From an uncultured Myxococcales bacterium (GTDB lineage Bacteria; Myxococcota_A; UBA9042), in NCBI GenBank assembly GCA_903924465.1, contig CAIYBN010000049.1:1-57262 (forward strand): a DNA stretch of 57,262 nucleotides, given 5' to 3'. The notes under the pieces were generated by a model that had not been told where the DNA came from, did not search any database, and worked only from the letters and a program-made list of their open reading frames with translations. Shown here one piece after another: positions 1 to 8,096 of this stretch. Made by a program: the position numbers and the translations under genes. Each line of letters begins with the position of its first letter. Positions within the stretch are counted from its first letter, which is position 1.

Positions 1-240
1 GGCCGGGGCAGCCGGAGCGGCGGGAGCAGCAGGAGCCGGAGCAGCGGCCGGAGCGGCTTCAGCCGGCTTGGCCTCTTCCTTCTTCTCTTCGGCCTTGGGC
101 TCTTCAGCCGTCTTCTCGCCTTCCGGCGCGGCAGCCGCAGCGCCTTCGCCCTCGGGCTTGGTCTCAGCCTTCTTCTCGCAGCCAGCGACGGCGATCGACA
201 GACCCAGACCAACGATAACAAACATCTTGCGGTTCAACAT
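1..240 (-). CDS. Small Ala/Pro/Lys/Glu-rich lipoprotein (3' end outside window)
   Basis: The reading frame starts with ATG at 240 and runs off the left edge after 80 codons, so the C-terminus is missing. It begins MLNRKMFVIVGLGLS, a short positive n-region and hydrophobic core, followed by a lipobox AVAGC with Cys21 as the predicted lipidated residue. After the Cys the chain is low-complexity: Lys/Glu-rich, then an Ala-Pro repeat. Such tails usually serve as flexible linkers through the periplasm or cell wall. A good ribosome site, AGGAG, lies about 10 bases before the ATG. It is divergent from uvrB. No family can be named; the function is unknown. Confidence 0.8.
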   Translation of the reverse strand, partial: MLNRKMFVIVGLGLSIAVAGCEKKAETKPEGEGAAAAAPEGEKTAEEPKAEEKKEEAKPAEAAPAAAPAPAAPAAPAAPA

Positions 241-562
241 TGTGCTCCATCTCCTGTATAAGGGGTTGCTCAACCTGTTTCGCTACTGACTGTTCCACAT
301 TCTCGCAGCGTTTCAGCCACGCATTCGCTTCCCAAATCAACTGCGTCTCCTGTTGAAGCGGAGACGGTGAGGCACCCGAAAGGCAGTCTTCGTTGCGCGG
401 CAGCACCGATGCCCCGCTTGGCGACGACCTCCAAACCGACAACATCCTAGACCAACGAGGCAGCGTGTCAAGAAGTTCTCAAAACAATCGCCAGACTTCC
501 CCTTCCTTTTGGTGCCGAGTCGACCTACCTTGCGTGAATGCGCGTTTGGCGCGGGGGTGATC
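241..562. other. Divergent intergenic region with one hairpin
   Basis: This 322-base gap separates the divergent starts of the small lipoprotein and uvrB, so both promoters should lie here. The clearest structure is an inverted repeat, CGTCTCC at 344-350 and GGAGACG at 360-366, a 7-bp stem with a 9-base loop. I see no convincing -35/-10 pair, no LexA-like SOS box in front of uvrB, and no tRNA or credible small gene. Confidence 0.4.
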
Positions 563-2539
563 ATGGCGCTTTTTGAACTTGAATCGGCCTATGAACCGGC
601 GGGCGATCAGCCGCAAGCCATTGATGCTTTGGTGGCTGGCATCGAACGCGGGGACGCGGCGCAGGTGCTTTTGGGCGTCACGGGATCGGGCAAGACCTTC
701 ACCATGGCGCAGACGATCGCGCGGCTGGGCCGACCGGCGCTCATCATGGCGCCGAACAAGATCCTGGCAGCGCAGTTGCATCGCGAGTTCAAGGCGCTTT
801 TTCCCAAGAATGCCGTGGAGTTCTTTGTCAGCTACTACGACTACTACCAGCCCGAGGCCTACGTACCGTCGACCGACACGTACATTGAGAAAGACTCGCA
901 GATCAACGATGAGATCGACCGCATGCGGCACGCCGCGACGTACGCGCTGCTGGAACGAAAAGACGTGATTATCGTAAGTTCCGTGTCGTGCATCTATGGC
1001 ATTGGCGCGGCAGAGTCCTATTTGGGCATGCGGGTGCCTTTGGCGGTGGGCGATCGGATTCGCCGCGATGATCTGCTGCGCAAGCTGGTCGACATTCAAT
1101 ATGAGCGCAATGACATGGACTTGCACCGTGGAGCGTTCCGCGTGCGCGGTGACGTGATCGAGCTTCAGCCGGCCTACCACGACGATCGTGCGGTGCGAAT
1201 CAGTCTCTGGGGCGACGAGATCGAGGCGCTGGAATGGGTCGATCCGCTGCGCGGTGTGGTGCTGGACAAGGCGGAGAAGCTGTCGGTCTACCCGAATTCG
1301 CACTACGCGACGCCAACGGAGCAGATTTCCCTGGCGATGGAGTCCATCCGCGTGGAACTGCAGGTGCGGCTTCAGGAACTGAACGCGCAGGGCAAGCTGC
1401 TGGAAGCGCAGCGCCTGGAACAGCGGACGATGTTTGATCTGGAAGCGCTGCAAACGCGTGGGTTTTGCAGCGGGATCGAGAACTACGCGCGCCATCTGAC
1501 GGGACGACCGCCGGGTTCGGCGCCGCCGACACTTGTTGACTATTTCCCAAAAGATTTCGTGACTTTTCTGGACGAGTCGCACGTGCTGGTGGGGCAAATC
1601 GGCGGGATGTTCCGCGGCGATCGCGCGCGCAAGGAAGTGCTGGTCGAGCATGGGTTTCGCATGCCGTCGGCGATGGACAACCGGCCGTTGCGCTTCGACG
1701 AATTTCAGGAGCGCGTGCCGCAGTCGATCTACGTGTCGGCGACGCCGGGCGATTGGGAACTGGAGCAGACCCAGGGTGTTTTTGTCGAGCAGATCGTGCG
1801 GCCGACAGGTTTGGTCGATCCGCAAGTCGAAGTGCGGCCGGTTGGCAGTCAAGTAGATGATCTGCTTGGTGAAATCAAGAAGACCGTCGAGGCCGGCGAG
1901 CGGGTGCTGGTGACGACGCTGACCAAGCGCATGGCCGAGCACTTGACCGAGTACTACGACGAACTCGGCGTGCGGGTGCGCTACCTGCACTCGGACGTGG
2001 AAACGCTGGAGCGGATTGAGCTGATTCGAGCGCTGCGCAACGGTGAATTCGACGTTCTGGTGGGCATCAATCTGCTGCGAGAAGGCTTGGATTTGCCAGA
2101 AGTTTCGCTGGTCGCAATCCTCGATGCCGACAAAGAAGGGTTTTTGCGATCACACCGCTCGCTGGTCCAGACGATCGGCCGCGCGGCGCGCAACGTGAAC
2201 GGGCGCGTGATCCTGTACGCGGATCGCATGACCGGGTCCATGAGCACGGCGATCGAGGCGACGGAGACGCGGCGGAACAAGCAGATCGCCCACAACTTGG
2301 TGCACGGGATCACGCCGCAATCGATCCAGAAAGCCACGCAGGCGGCGAAATCGGTGCAGATCACGCCGACGCTGCAGCATCAGACGGACGCGAAGAAGGA
2401 TCGCGAACAGCTGGAACGGCAGGTGGCGGATTTGCGCAAACAGATGAAGAAAGCCGCGCAGGATCTGCAGTTTGAGGAGGCGGCGCGGCTGCGCGACGAG
2501 GCGCGGCAGATTGAGCAGTATCTCGTGGCGGTGGGGTAG
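563..2539 (+). CDS. uvrB: UvrABC excision nuclease subunit B
   Basis: UvrB is the damage-verifying helicase-like subunit of nucleotide excision repair; it is loaded by UvrA and recruits UvrC for dual incision. The product is 658 residues, close to the usual 660-680. It shows Walker [11 protein letters not shown] (about 37-46), the beta-hairpin region [20 protein letters not shown] that clamps DNA, the motif II sequence DESHV (about 337), helicase motifs [10 protein letters not shown] and [20 protein letters not shown], and a C-terminal UVR coiled-coil ([14 protein letters not shown]) that contacts UvrC. I chose ATG 563 ([16 protein letters not shown]) rather than an upstream ATG at 509, because it aligns with known UvrB starts and has a purine-rich site GGGGGTGA just before it. 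It converges on polA. Confidence 0.97.
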   Translation: MALFELESAYEPAGDQPQAIDALVAGIERGDAAQVLLGVTGSGKTFTMAQTIARLGRPALIMAPNKILAAQLHREFKALFPKNAVEFFVSYYDYYQPEAYVPSTDTYIEKDSQINDEIDRMRHAATYALLERKDVIIVSSVSCIYGIGAAESYLGMRVPLAVGDRIRRDDLLRKLVDIQYERNDMDLHRGAFRVRGDVIELQPAYHDDRAVRISLWGDEIEALEWVDPLRGVVLDKAEKLSVYPNSHYATPTEQISLAMESIRVELQVRLQELNAQGKLLEAQRLEQRTMFDLEALQTRGFCSGIENYARHLTGRPPGSAPPTLVDYFPKDFVTFLDESHVLVGQIGGMFRGDRARKEVLVEHGFRMPSAMDNRPLRFDEFQERVPQSIYVSATPGDWELEQTQGVFVEQIVRPTGLVDPQVEVRPVGSQVDDLLGEIKKTVEAGERVLVTTLTKRMAEHLTEYYDELGVRVRYLHSDVETLERIELIRALRNGEFDVLVGINLLREGLDLPEVSLVAILDADKEGFLRSHRSLVQTIGRAARNVNGRVILYADRMTGSMSTAIEATETRRNKQIAHNLVHGITPQSIQKATQAAKSVQITPTLQHQTDAKKDREQLERQVADLRKQMKKAAQDLQFEEAARLRDEARQIEQYLVAVG

Positions 2540-2558
2540 GATGGGCGGCAGACGGACG

Positions 2559-2577
2559 CCCACCCTCAGAGGGTGGG
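2559..2577. terminator. Hairpin between convergent uvrB and polA
   Basis: A perfect 7-bp inverted repeat, CCCACCC and GGGTGGG with a TCAGA loop, lies 20 bases after the uvrB stop. It sits between two convergent genes, where a bidirectional terminator is expected. No T-run follows on the plus strand, so intrinsic termination is uncertain. Confidence 0.4.
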
Positions 2578-2645
2578 GGAGGTGGTGGTGTTCGCTCGCC
2601 GGAGAAATTTGCCGCGGCCTGCGCAAAAATGTCACACAGGAATCG

Positions 2646-5357
2646 TCAATGGGCCTCGGCCCAGTTCGCCGCCGAACGCACATCGACCTGTAGCGGTACG
2701 GCCAGTTGCCCCGCCGCCATCATGGCCGTTCGCAGCAGTTCCGTGACCCGCGGCATTTCAGCCTCCGGCGCTTCCAGCACCAGTTCATCGTGCACTTGGA
2801 GGAGCATTTTGGCTTGCAGGTTCGCATGCTTGAGTTCCGTCGCGACCGTCAGCATGGCGCGCTTGATCAAATCCGCAGCGGTGCCTTGCACCGGCGTGTT
2901 GACGGCAATCCGCTCGGCCGCTGCCCTGTCGCCCGGATTCTGGCTGCCGAGGTTCGGCACTTGGCGCCTCCGGCCAAAAAGCGTCCGTACTTCGCCGGTG
3001 CGGCGCGCGTCGTCGAGCGTCCGTTCCATGAAGCCGTGGACGCCGGGAAATTGCTGAAAATACAGGTCGATAAACGCTTTGGCCGCCTTCGGTGTGACGT
3101 TGATCTCGCGGCTCAAACGTTGCGGGCCCATGCCGTACAGCACACCGAAATTGATGGTCTTCGCTGCGCTCCGCTGCTCTGAAGTCACCAACTCTGGAAA
3201 AACATTGAACATCCGCGCGGCCGTCTCGCGGTGGATGTCGCGGCCGTGCTGGAAAGCCGTGAGCAGTCCGGGATCGTGCGCCAGATGTGCCATGACGCGC
3301 AGTTCGATCTGGCTGTAGTCAGCTGAAATCAGAACCGAACCGGGTGGCGCAACGAATGCCTGACGGATGCGCCGGCCTTCGGTCGAGCGCACCGGAATGT
3401 TTTGCAGGTTCGGTTCGATCGAGGACAGACGCCCCGTGGCGGCGACGGCCTGTTGAAAACACGTGTGAACACGATGGGTTTCCGGCTGAATCTGCTCCGG
3501 CAGGGCATCGGTGTACGTCCCTTTCAGCTTGGTCAACTGACGCCACCGCAGCACGCGCGCCGGCAGCGGATGCGCATCGGACAGGCTTTCCAGCACGCTC
3601 TGGTCCGTCGAGTAGCCGCTCTGCGTGCGCTTCTTGGCCGGCAACTTGAGCTTCTGGAACAGGACCTCCGCCAGCTGAGCCGGCGATCCGACGTTGAACG
3701 GCCCGCCGGCAAGGTCGTGGATCTGCGCTTCTTCACCGGCGATCTCCGTCGCCAGCCAGTCACTCTGCCGCTTCAACTCGGCGACATCCACGCGAATGCC
3801 GGCAAATTCCATCTCCGCCAGGACGTCGCTGAGCGGCATCTCCAGGTCGGTGTACAGCGGCAGCAGGCCGTTTTCCGCCAGCAGCGGCCGCAACTCCAAC
3901 TCCGTCAGACGCGACAGGTAGGCGCGCATGCCCACGTGCGCGGCGGCTTTGTCGATCGGTACGGCGTCCCAGCCGGTCTGGGTCTTGCCTTTGCCAAGGT
4001 GCTCTCCGTCCTCTGCAATCTGCTGATTGCAATAGGAAAACGCAATATTGCGCAACGTGTGGCTATGCCGTTCCGGCTCGTGCAGGTAGCTCGCCAGCAT
4101 CGCGTCGCCGGTCCAGCCGCGGACTTCCAGCCCCGCGCGGCGCAACGCGATGGCGTCGTATTTGGCGTGATGGCCGATCTTGCCAATGCGGCCGTCCGTC
4201 AGCACGGGCGCCAGCACCCGCAGCACGTCCGCTACGCGCAGTTGCGCCCCCAACGTCCGGTGGCGCATCGGAATGTACGCAACATGCAGCGGCGACCAGC
4301 ACAGGCCGATGCCCACCAGTTCGCCCCACATCGGCATCAGTCGCTCGGGATCCGGATGGCTTTGCACCACGCAGATCGCGACATGCCTCGTGGAGCGAAT
4401 CTGCTCGGTGATACCGGCAAGGTCCCTGAGATCCGTGATGGTTTCCACGGACAATGGACGAGGTGCTGCCTCGTCGACGGCCTCGGCATATTCGGCCAGG
4501 AGCCGCTTGAAACCGAGATCGGCAAATGTTTGGGCCAGCGCGGCACGCTGCGCCGCCTTGGGTGTCAGGTCCTCCAGCGCAAAAGGCAGCACGGCGTCGC
4601 ACTTCAGCGCAACGAGTTTCTGGGCCAATCGTGCCGCGTCGTGTGAGGCGCGCAAAAGCTCCTGGGCGCGAGGCGGCAAGACCCGATCGATGTTGGCATA
4701 GACCGCGTCCAGCGTGCCCCAATCCGCCAGCAGCTTGACCGCGCCTTTTTCGCCGATGCCGCGGACGCCGGGAATGTTGTCCGCCGTGTCGCCCATGATC
4801 GCCAGCAGATCGCCGACCTGATCGCGGCGCACGCCCCATTTGGCCATCACGGCTTTCTCGTCGTAGACGATGCCCTTGCCGTCGTCCAGCTGCGTGATGC
4901 CGGGCAGCCCGTCTCGCGGATCGACCACCAGCTGCATCAAATCTTTATCGCCGGACACGATGATCACGTCATGGCCGGCACGCTGGCCTTGGACGGCAAG
5001 CGTCGCGATCAAATCGTCCGCTTCCAGCCCGGGAATGCCGATGACCGGCAGGCCGAATTCCTCGGCCACACGCGTCGCGATCGGCCACTGCTGCGCCAGA
5101 TCTTCGGGCATGTCCGGGCGGTTGGCCTTGTAGTTCGGGTCCATCTCGTGGCGAAACGTCGGGCCGGAGACATCAAAACAGACGGCGATCTTGTCCGGTT
5201 TCTTCTCCCGCAGGAGCTTCTGCAGCATCGAGACGAAGCCGAAGACCGCGCCCGTCGGCTGCCCCGTTGGCGAGGCCAGATGACGCACCGCAAAGTAGGC
5301 GCGAAACAACGCGTGCGAACCGTCGATGAGGAGCAAGCTCGGGCGACGAGTGGCCAT
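2646..5357 (-). CDS. polA: DNA polymerase I with degenerate proofreading domain
   Basis: The product has 903 residues in the usual three-part order. The N-terminal 5'-nuclease has LEADDLIATLA, SGDKDLMQLV and MGDTADNIPG. The central region has the 3'-5' exonuclease fold. The polymerase domain has motif A SADYSQIELR (about 681), motif B KTINFGVLYG and motif C QVHDELVLE (about 857). The polymerase residues are intact, but two of the three exonuclease motifs are lost. The DxE of Exo I reads ICVVQSH (about 328), and the YxxxD of Exo III reads HVGMRAYLS (about 477); only the Asp of Exo II (HHAKYD, about 400) remains. Proofreading is therefore predicted absent. The start ATG has a strong GGAGGGTGAC site. 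It lies 17 bases behind a Cys-rich lipoprotein gene on the same strand and may be co-transcribed with it. Confidence 0.97.
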   Translation of the reverse strand: MATRRPSLLLIDGSHALFRAYFAVRHLASPTGQPTGAVFGFVSMLQKLLREKKPDKIAVCFDVSGPTFRHEMDPNYKANRPDMPEDLAQQWPIATRVAEEFGLPVIGIPGLEADDLIATLAVQGQRAGHDVIIVSGDKDLMQLVVDPRDGLPGITQLDDGKGIVYDEKAVMAKWGVRRDQVGDLLAIMGDTADNIPGVRGIGEKGAVKLLADWGTLDAVYANIDRVLPPRAQELLRASHDAARLAQKLVALKCDAVLPFALEDLTPKAAQRAALAQTFADLGFKRLLAEYAEAVDEAAPRPLSVETITDLRDLAGITEQIRSTRHVAICVVQSHPDPERLMPMWGELVGIGLCWSPLHVAYIPMRHRTLGAQLRVADVLRVLAPVLTDGRIGKIGHHAKYDAIALRRAGLEVRGWTGDAMLASYLHEPERHSHTLRNIAFSYCNQQIAEDGEHLGKGKTQTGWDAVPIDKAAAHVGMRAYLSRLTELELRPLLAENGLLPLYTDLEMPLSDVLAEMEFAGIRVDVAELKRQSDWLATEIAGEEAQIHDLAGGPFNVGSPAQLAEVLFQKLKLPAKKRTQSGYSTDQSVLESLSDAHPLPARVLRWRQLTKLKGTYTDALPEQIQPETHRVHTCFQQAVAATGRLSSIEPNLQNIPVRSTEGRRIRQAFVAPPGSVLISADYSQIELRVMAHLAHDPGLLTAFQHGRDIHRETAARMFNVFPELVTSEQRSAAKTINFGVLYGMGPQRLSREINVTPKAAKAFIDLYFQQFPGVHGFMERTLDDARRTGEVRTLFGRRRQVPNLGSQNPGDRAAAERIAVNTPVQGTAADLIKRAMLTVATELKHANLQAKMLLQVHDELVLEAPEAEMPRVTELLRTAMMAAGQLAVPLQVDVRSAANWAEAH

Positions 5358-5374
5358 GTCACCCTCCGATCAGC

Positions 5375-7282
5375 CTACGGGCAGTAGGTGGCCTTGTCGC
5401 TGCAGCAGTCGCCATAGGTTGGGTCGGCGCAGAGGCTGTCGCAATAGCAGAACGTGCCATCGGCCTCCTTGCTCGCGGTGCTCTGGCCGCATTTGCCCTG
5501 ACAGCCGAAGCTGCAGTCAGCGGGGCAATTCGCCTTGTCCTCGCCGGGGTCGCAGTTGTTGTCGCCGCAGAACGCCGGACATTTGCCACAGTCCGAGGAG
5601 CACGAAAGGCAGGTCTCGCCGGAGCAGACGCCGTCGCCGCAGTTGGATTTCGGGCAGCTGCCGCCGCCGTTGTTGGCGATGCAGGTGTTGCACGCGTCCT
5701 GGCAGTAGTAGCCAAAATCGCCGGTGCAGCACGAGGCGTCGGTCAGGCACGCGCAGCTGTAGTCGCCGCAGACGCCGCAATCGGCGGTGCATGTGGTGCA
5801 GTTCTCGTCGCCGGTGCAGGTGCCGTCGCCGCAGCCGGAACTGGCGAGGCCCGTCGTCAGGCAGAATCCGCAGTCCTGGGCGCAGCCCTTGCAGTCTTCC
5901 TTCTCGGACGCAGAACACACGCCGTCGCCGCAGTACAGGTAGCCGCCACAGTCGTTCGGGCAGCTCGAGCTGTACTCGCTCGCACCACAGACGCCATCGC
6001 CGCAGACGTCGTTGAACGGCGGGCAGGTTGCGCCACAGCTGCCGCACTCGCCGACGCAAATGTCGTCCCACGAGCTGCTGCAGCACAGCGGGTCCTGGCC
6101 ACACACGCATGCTTCGCAGCCGCAGCCGTTGCAGCTCGGGGCTGGGCTCGCCATGCAACCGGCCACGCACTGCTTGCAGTCCTGTTCGCAGGTGATGCAG
6201 TTCTCTGACGGGTCGCAGGTGCCGTTGCCGCAGCCGGGGTCGGCGCACATGCCGCAGTCCTTGGCGCAATTCGCACAGGTTTCGTTTGCGCCGCACGTGC
6301 CGTCACCGCATTGGGTGACGATGGTGCAGTCGAGCGTCAGCGTCACCACGCCGGTGTCGGCGGCAGACGTGTCCAGAATCACGATGCGCGGCACGCCGGC
6401 CGGAAGGCCGATCGTCAGCGAATAGTACGAAGCGGTGTCGCACGCCGCCGCGTCGCATTTGCCGTCGAGGGTCGGGGCAACGTCAAAGAGCTGGGTGTCC
6501 GCGGTCACGCCGGTCGTATCCAAGTTCAACGTTGCGGTCATGGTTACGTCGGCGGTCAACAAGACTGCAGCCTCCGGACCGGCCCATTTGTTGCTGTCGC
6601 AGCCGCCATAGCCGCTGAACTTCGAGGCGCCCAGCGATGCCAGATCAATGGTGATCTTGCTGCCGCACGCCAGTTCCTGTGGCGAGCAAACGTCGGGTAT
6701 GCAGGTCGTCGGCGCGTCGCAGCCGCCTTTCTTGCACGTTCCAGGGCCACCGCACGCGCCGCCGATCGCGCACGCGGCGCCGTCGGCCACAGGCTTGACC
6801 TTGCACATCTTGCTGGAGCCGTCGCAGAAGCCGATTTGGCACGGTGCAAAGTTCAAGCCCAGGCAGTCCGCGTCTTTGGTGCACGAACCCGGCAGGACGT
6901 CCGGCACGTCCGTGAAGTCGCCGTCCGTCGTGCTGACGTCCGGCGCGATGTCGACATCATCCGCCGCGTCTGCGATGTCGGTCATTTCCGCGTCGACCGT
7001 ATCGGTGTCGGGGGTCTCGACCGCGTCAGTCCCGCTGACATCGGTCCCGCTGGCAGCATCGCTGCCCCAGCTGTCGACGTCGACCGCGATGGCGTCCGTC
7101 CCCGGTTCGCCCGTCGTGTCGTTGCCGTCGGCGGCTGTGCCATCTGGTCCGGTTCCGGTGTCGCCAGTTCCCGTGTCGCCGCTACCGGTCCCATTGGGCC
7201 CGTTGTTCGCGACGGTGCTGCTGCACGCAAGACTCCCGATGGCGAGGACCGAGAGCAGCACAAAAAGAGGCAATTGACGCAT
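5375..7282 (-). CDS. Large Cys-repeat lipoprotein with somatomedin-B-like C-terminus
   Basis: The 635-residue product starts MRQLPLFVLLSVLAIGSLAC, a lipoprotein signal with Cys20. The next ~120 residues are Gly/Asp/Thr-rich and acidic, a likely linker. Then come a globular part and many repeats of the type CGDGxC-x(3-5)-ExC-xx-C-xx-DCG-x-C, interspersed with modules ending in DPLCCSSSWDDIC and DASCC. The last 42 residues (594-635) have eight Cys spaced C-x3-C-x13-C-x-C-x3-C-x7-CC-x6-C with a CDxLC core, very like the somatomedin B domain of vitronectin. The ATG at 7282 has GGAGG six bases upstream and is preferred to an upstream in-frame ATG (7309) without a site. It precedes polA. The likely role is an extracellular, disulfide-stabilised surface protein (inference). 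Confidence 0.85.
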   Translation of the reverse strand: MRQLPLFVLLSVLAIGSLACSSTVANNGPNGTGSGDTGTGDTGTGPDGTAADGNDTTGEPGTDAIAVDVDSWGSDAASGTDVSGTDAVETPDTDTVDAEMTDIADAADDVDIAPDVSTTDGDFTDVPDVLPGSCTKDADCLGLNFAPCQIGFCDGSSKMCKVKPVADGAACAIGGACGGPGTCKKGGCDAPTTCIPDVCSPQELACGSKITIDLASLGASKFSGYGGCDSNKWAGPEAAVLLTADVTMTATLNLDTTGVTADTQLFDVAPTLDGKCDAAACDTASYYSLTIGLPAGVPRIVILDTSAADTGVVTLTLDCTIVTQCGDGTCGANETCANCAKDCGMCADPGCGNGTCDPSENCITCEQDCKQCVAGCMASPAPSCNGCGCEACVCGQDPLCCSSSWDDICVGECGSCGATCPPFNDVCGDGVCGASEYSSSCPNDCGGYLYCGDGVCSASEKEDCKGCAQDCGFCLTTGLASSGCGDGTCTGDENCTTCTADCGVCGDYSCACLTDASCCTGDFGYYCQDACNTCIANNGGGSCPKSNCGDGVCSGETCLSCSSDCGKCPAFCGDNNCDPGEDKANCPADCSFGCQGKCGQSTASKEADGTFCYCDSLCADPTYGDCCSDKATYCP

Positions 7283-7479
7283 CGAATCCTCCGTTGATCG
7301 GACGGCCATCGTGTCATTTCCGGTCCTCCGTCGTCAACGACTTCACGACGCGCGGCCCCGGTCGGGCGATGGCACATCTGGGGGTTGGCCCGATTGCTGC
7401 CCATCTGTTACAGTCGCGCGGCGCTACTGCCATGCTGGTGGTTGCGGCCCGTTGGCGTCCGCCGGATTCAGGGAAGTTG

Positions 7480-8037
7480 ATGACCCGCCGTGCTTTTGGC
7501 AAACCGATAACCACGCGTCATTTCTGGCGTTTGCTGGTCCTTGCTTGGCTGGCGTCGGCCGTCCTTGGCTGCAACGGCGCGACGAGTGTTGGCAAGAGTC
7601 GAGGCGTTGGAGCTGCCAAAGCTGCCTCTGAGCAGACGGTTAGTTCCGGCGAATTGGCGCAAAAAGGCGGTGGCTGCGAGCTCAACCAGCGCATCAGCGA
7701 ACCTGCGGTCGACACGGCCGAGTGGGCGATCTGGCGGGCGTACCAACTCGCGCTCGGTCCCGACGATGCCGCGGCCTTTCAGGCCTTTGCCGCGCTCTTC
7801 CCGTCGGATCGCAACCAGCGAGAATTGCGGGAAATGTTCTGGCCGCAGCTGCGTGCCAACGTGCACAAGTACCTGGTGGAAGCCGGCAAGCCCGACTACA
7901 CGATTTGCCGGAGCGTGCCGGTTGAAAATGGCCGCAAATTCTTCATTGTCACGGCTGATGCCAAGCAAATGCCCCCGCCGATCACGATTGGCGACATCGA
8001 AGGCAAGCCGAAGATCCTGCTCTTGACGCCGTTCTGA
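7480..8037 (+). CDS. Small lipoprotein of unknown function
   Basis: The 185-residue protein starts MTRRAFGKPITTRHFWRL, followed by a hydrophobic core and lipobox AVLGC. The mature part has no repeats and only a few Cys, and I recognise no family. It contains a mixed alpha/beta segment ending in FFIVTADAKQMPPP and KILLLTPF. ATG 7480 is chosen because the signal peptide begins there and a GGGAAG site precedes it; the frame stays open further upstream to ATG 7294. It is divergent from the Cys-repeat gene and lies 59 bases before the Kelch-like lipoprotein on the same strand, so the two may share a transcript. Confidence 0.7.
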   Translation: MTRRAFGKPITTRHFWRLLVLAWLASAVLGCNGATSVGKSRGVGAAKAASEQTVSSGELAQKGGGCELNQRISEPAVDTAEWAIWRAYQLALGPDDAAAFQAFAALFPSDRNQRELREMFWPQLRANVHKYLVEAGKPDYTICRSVPVENGRKFFIVTADAKQMPPPITIGDIEGKPKILLLTPF

Positions 8038-8096
8038 CCGTGGCTGTCGTGCCGCAGTCTTGTTGTCGTTCCGTTTCTCTGGTTCGGAGGTTTCTG

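Noticed and set aside
479..1990. 503-codon minus-strand open frame over uvrB
   Set aside because: Antisense shadow of a clear uvrB; no motif or ribosome site.
7370..7400. TGGCAC on the plus strand before the small lipoprotein as a sigma-54 site
   Set aside because: No TTGC-like -12 element follows at the right distance.
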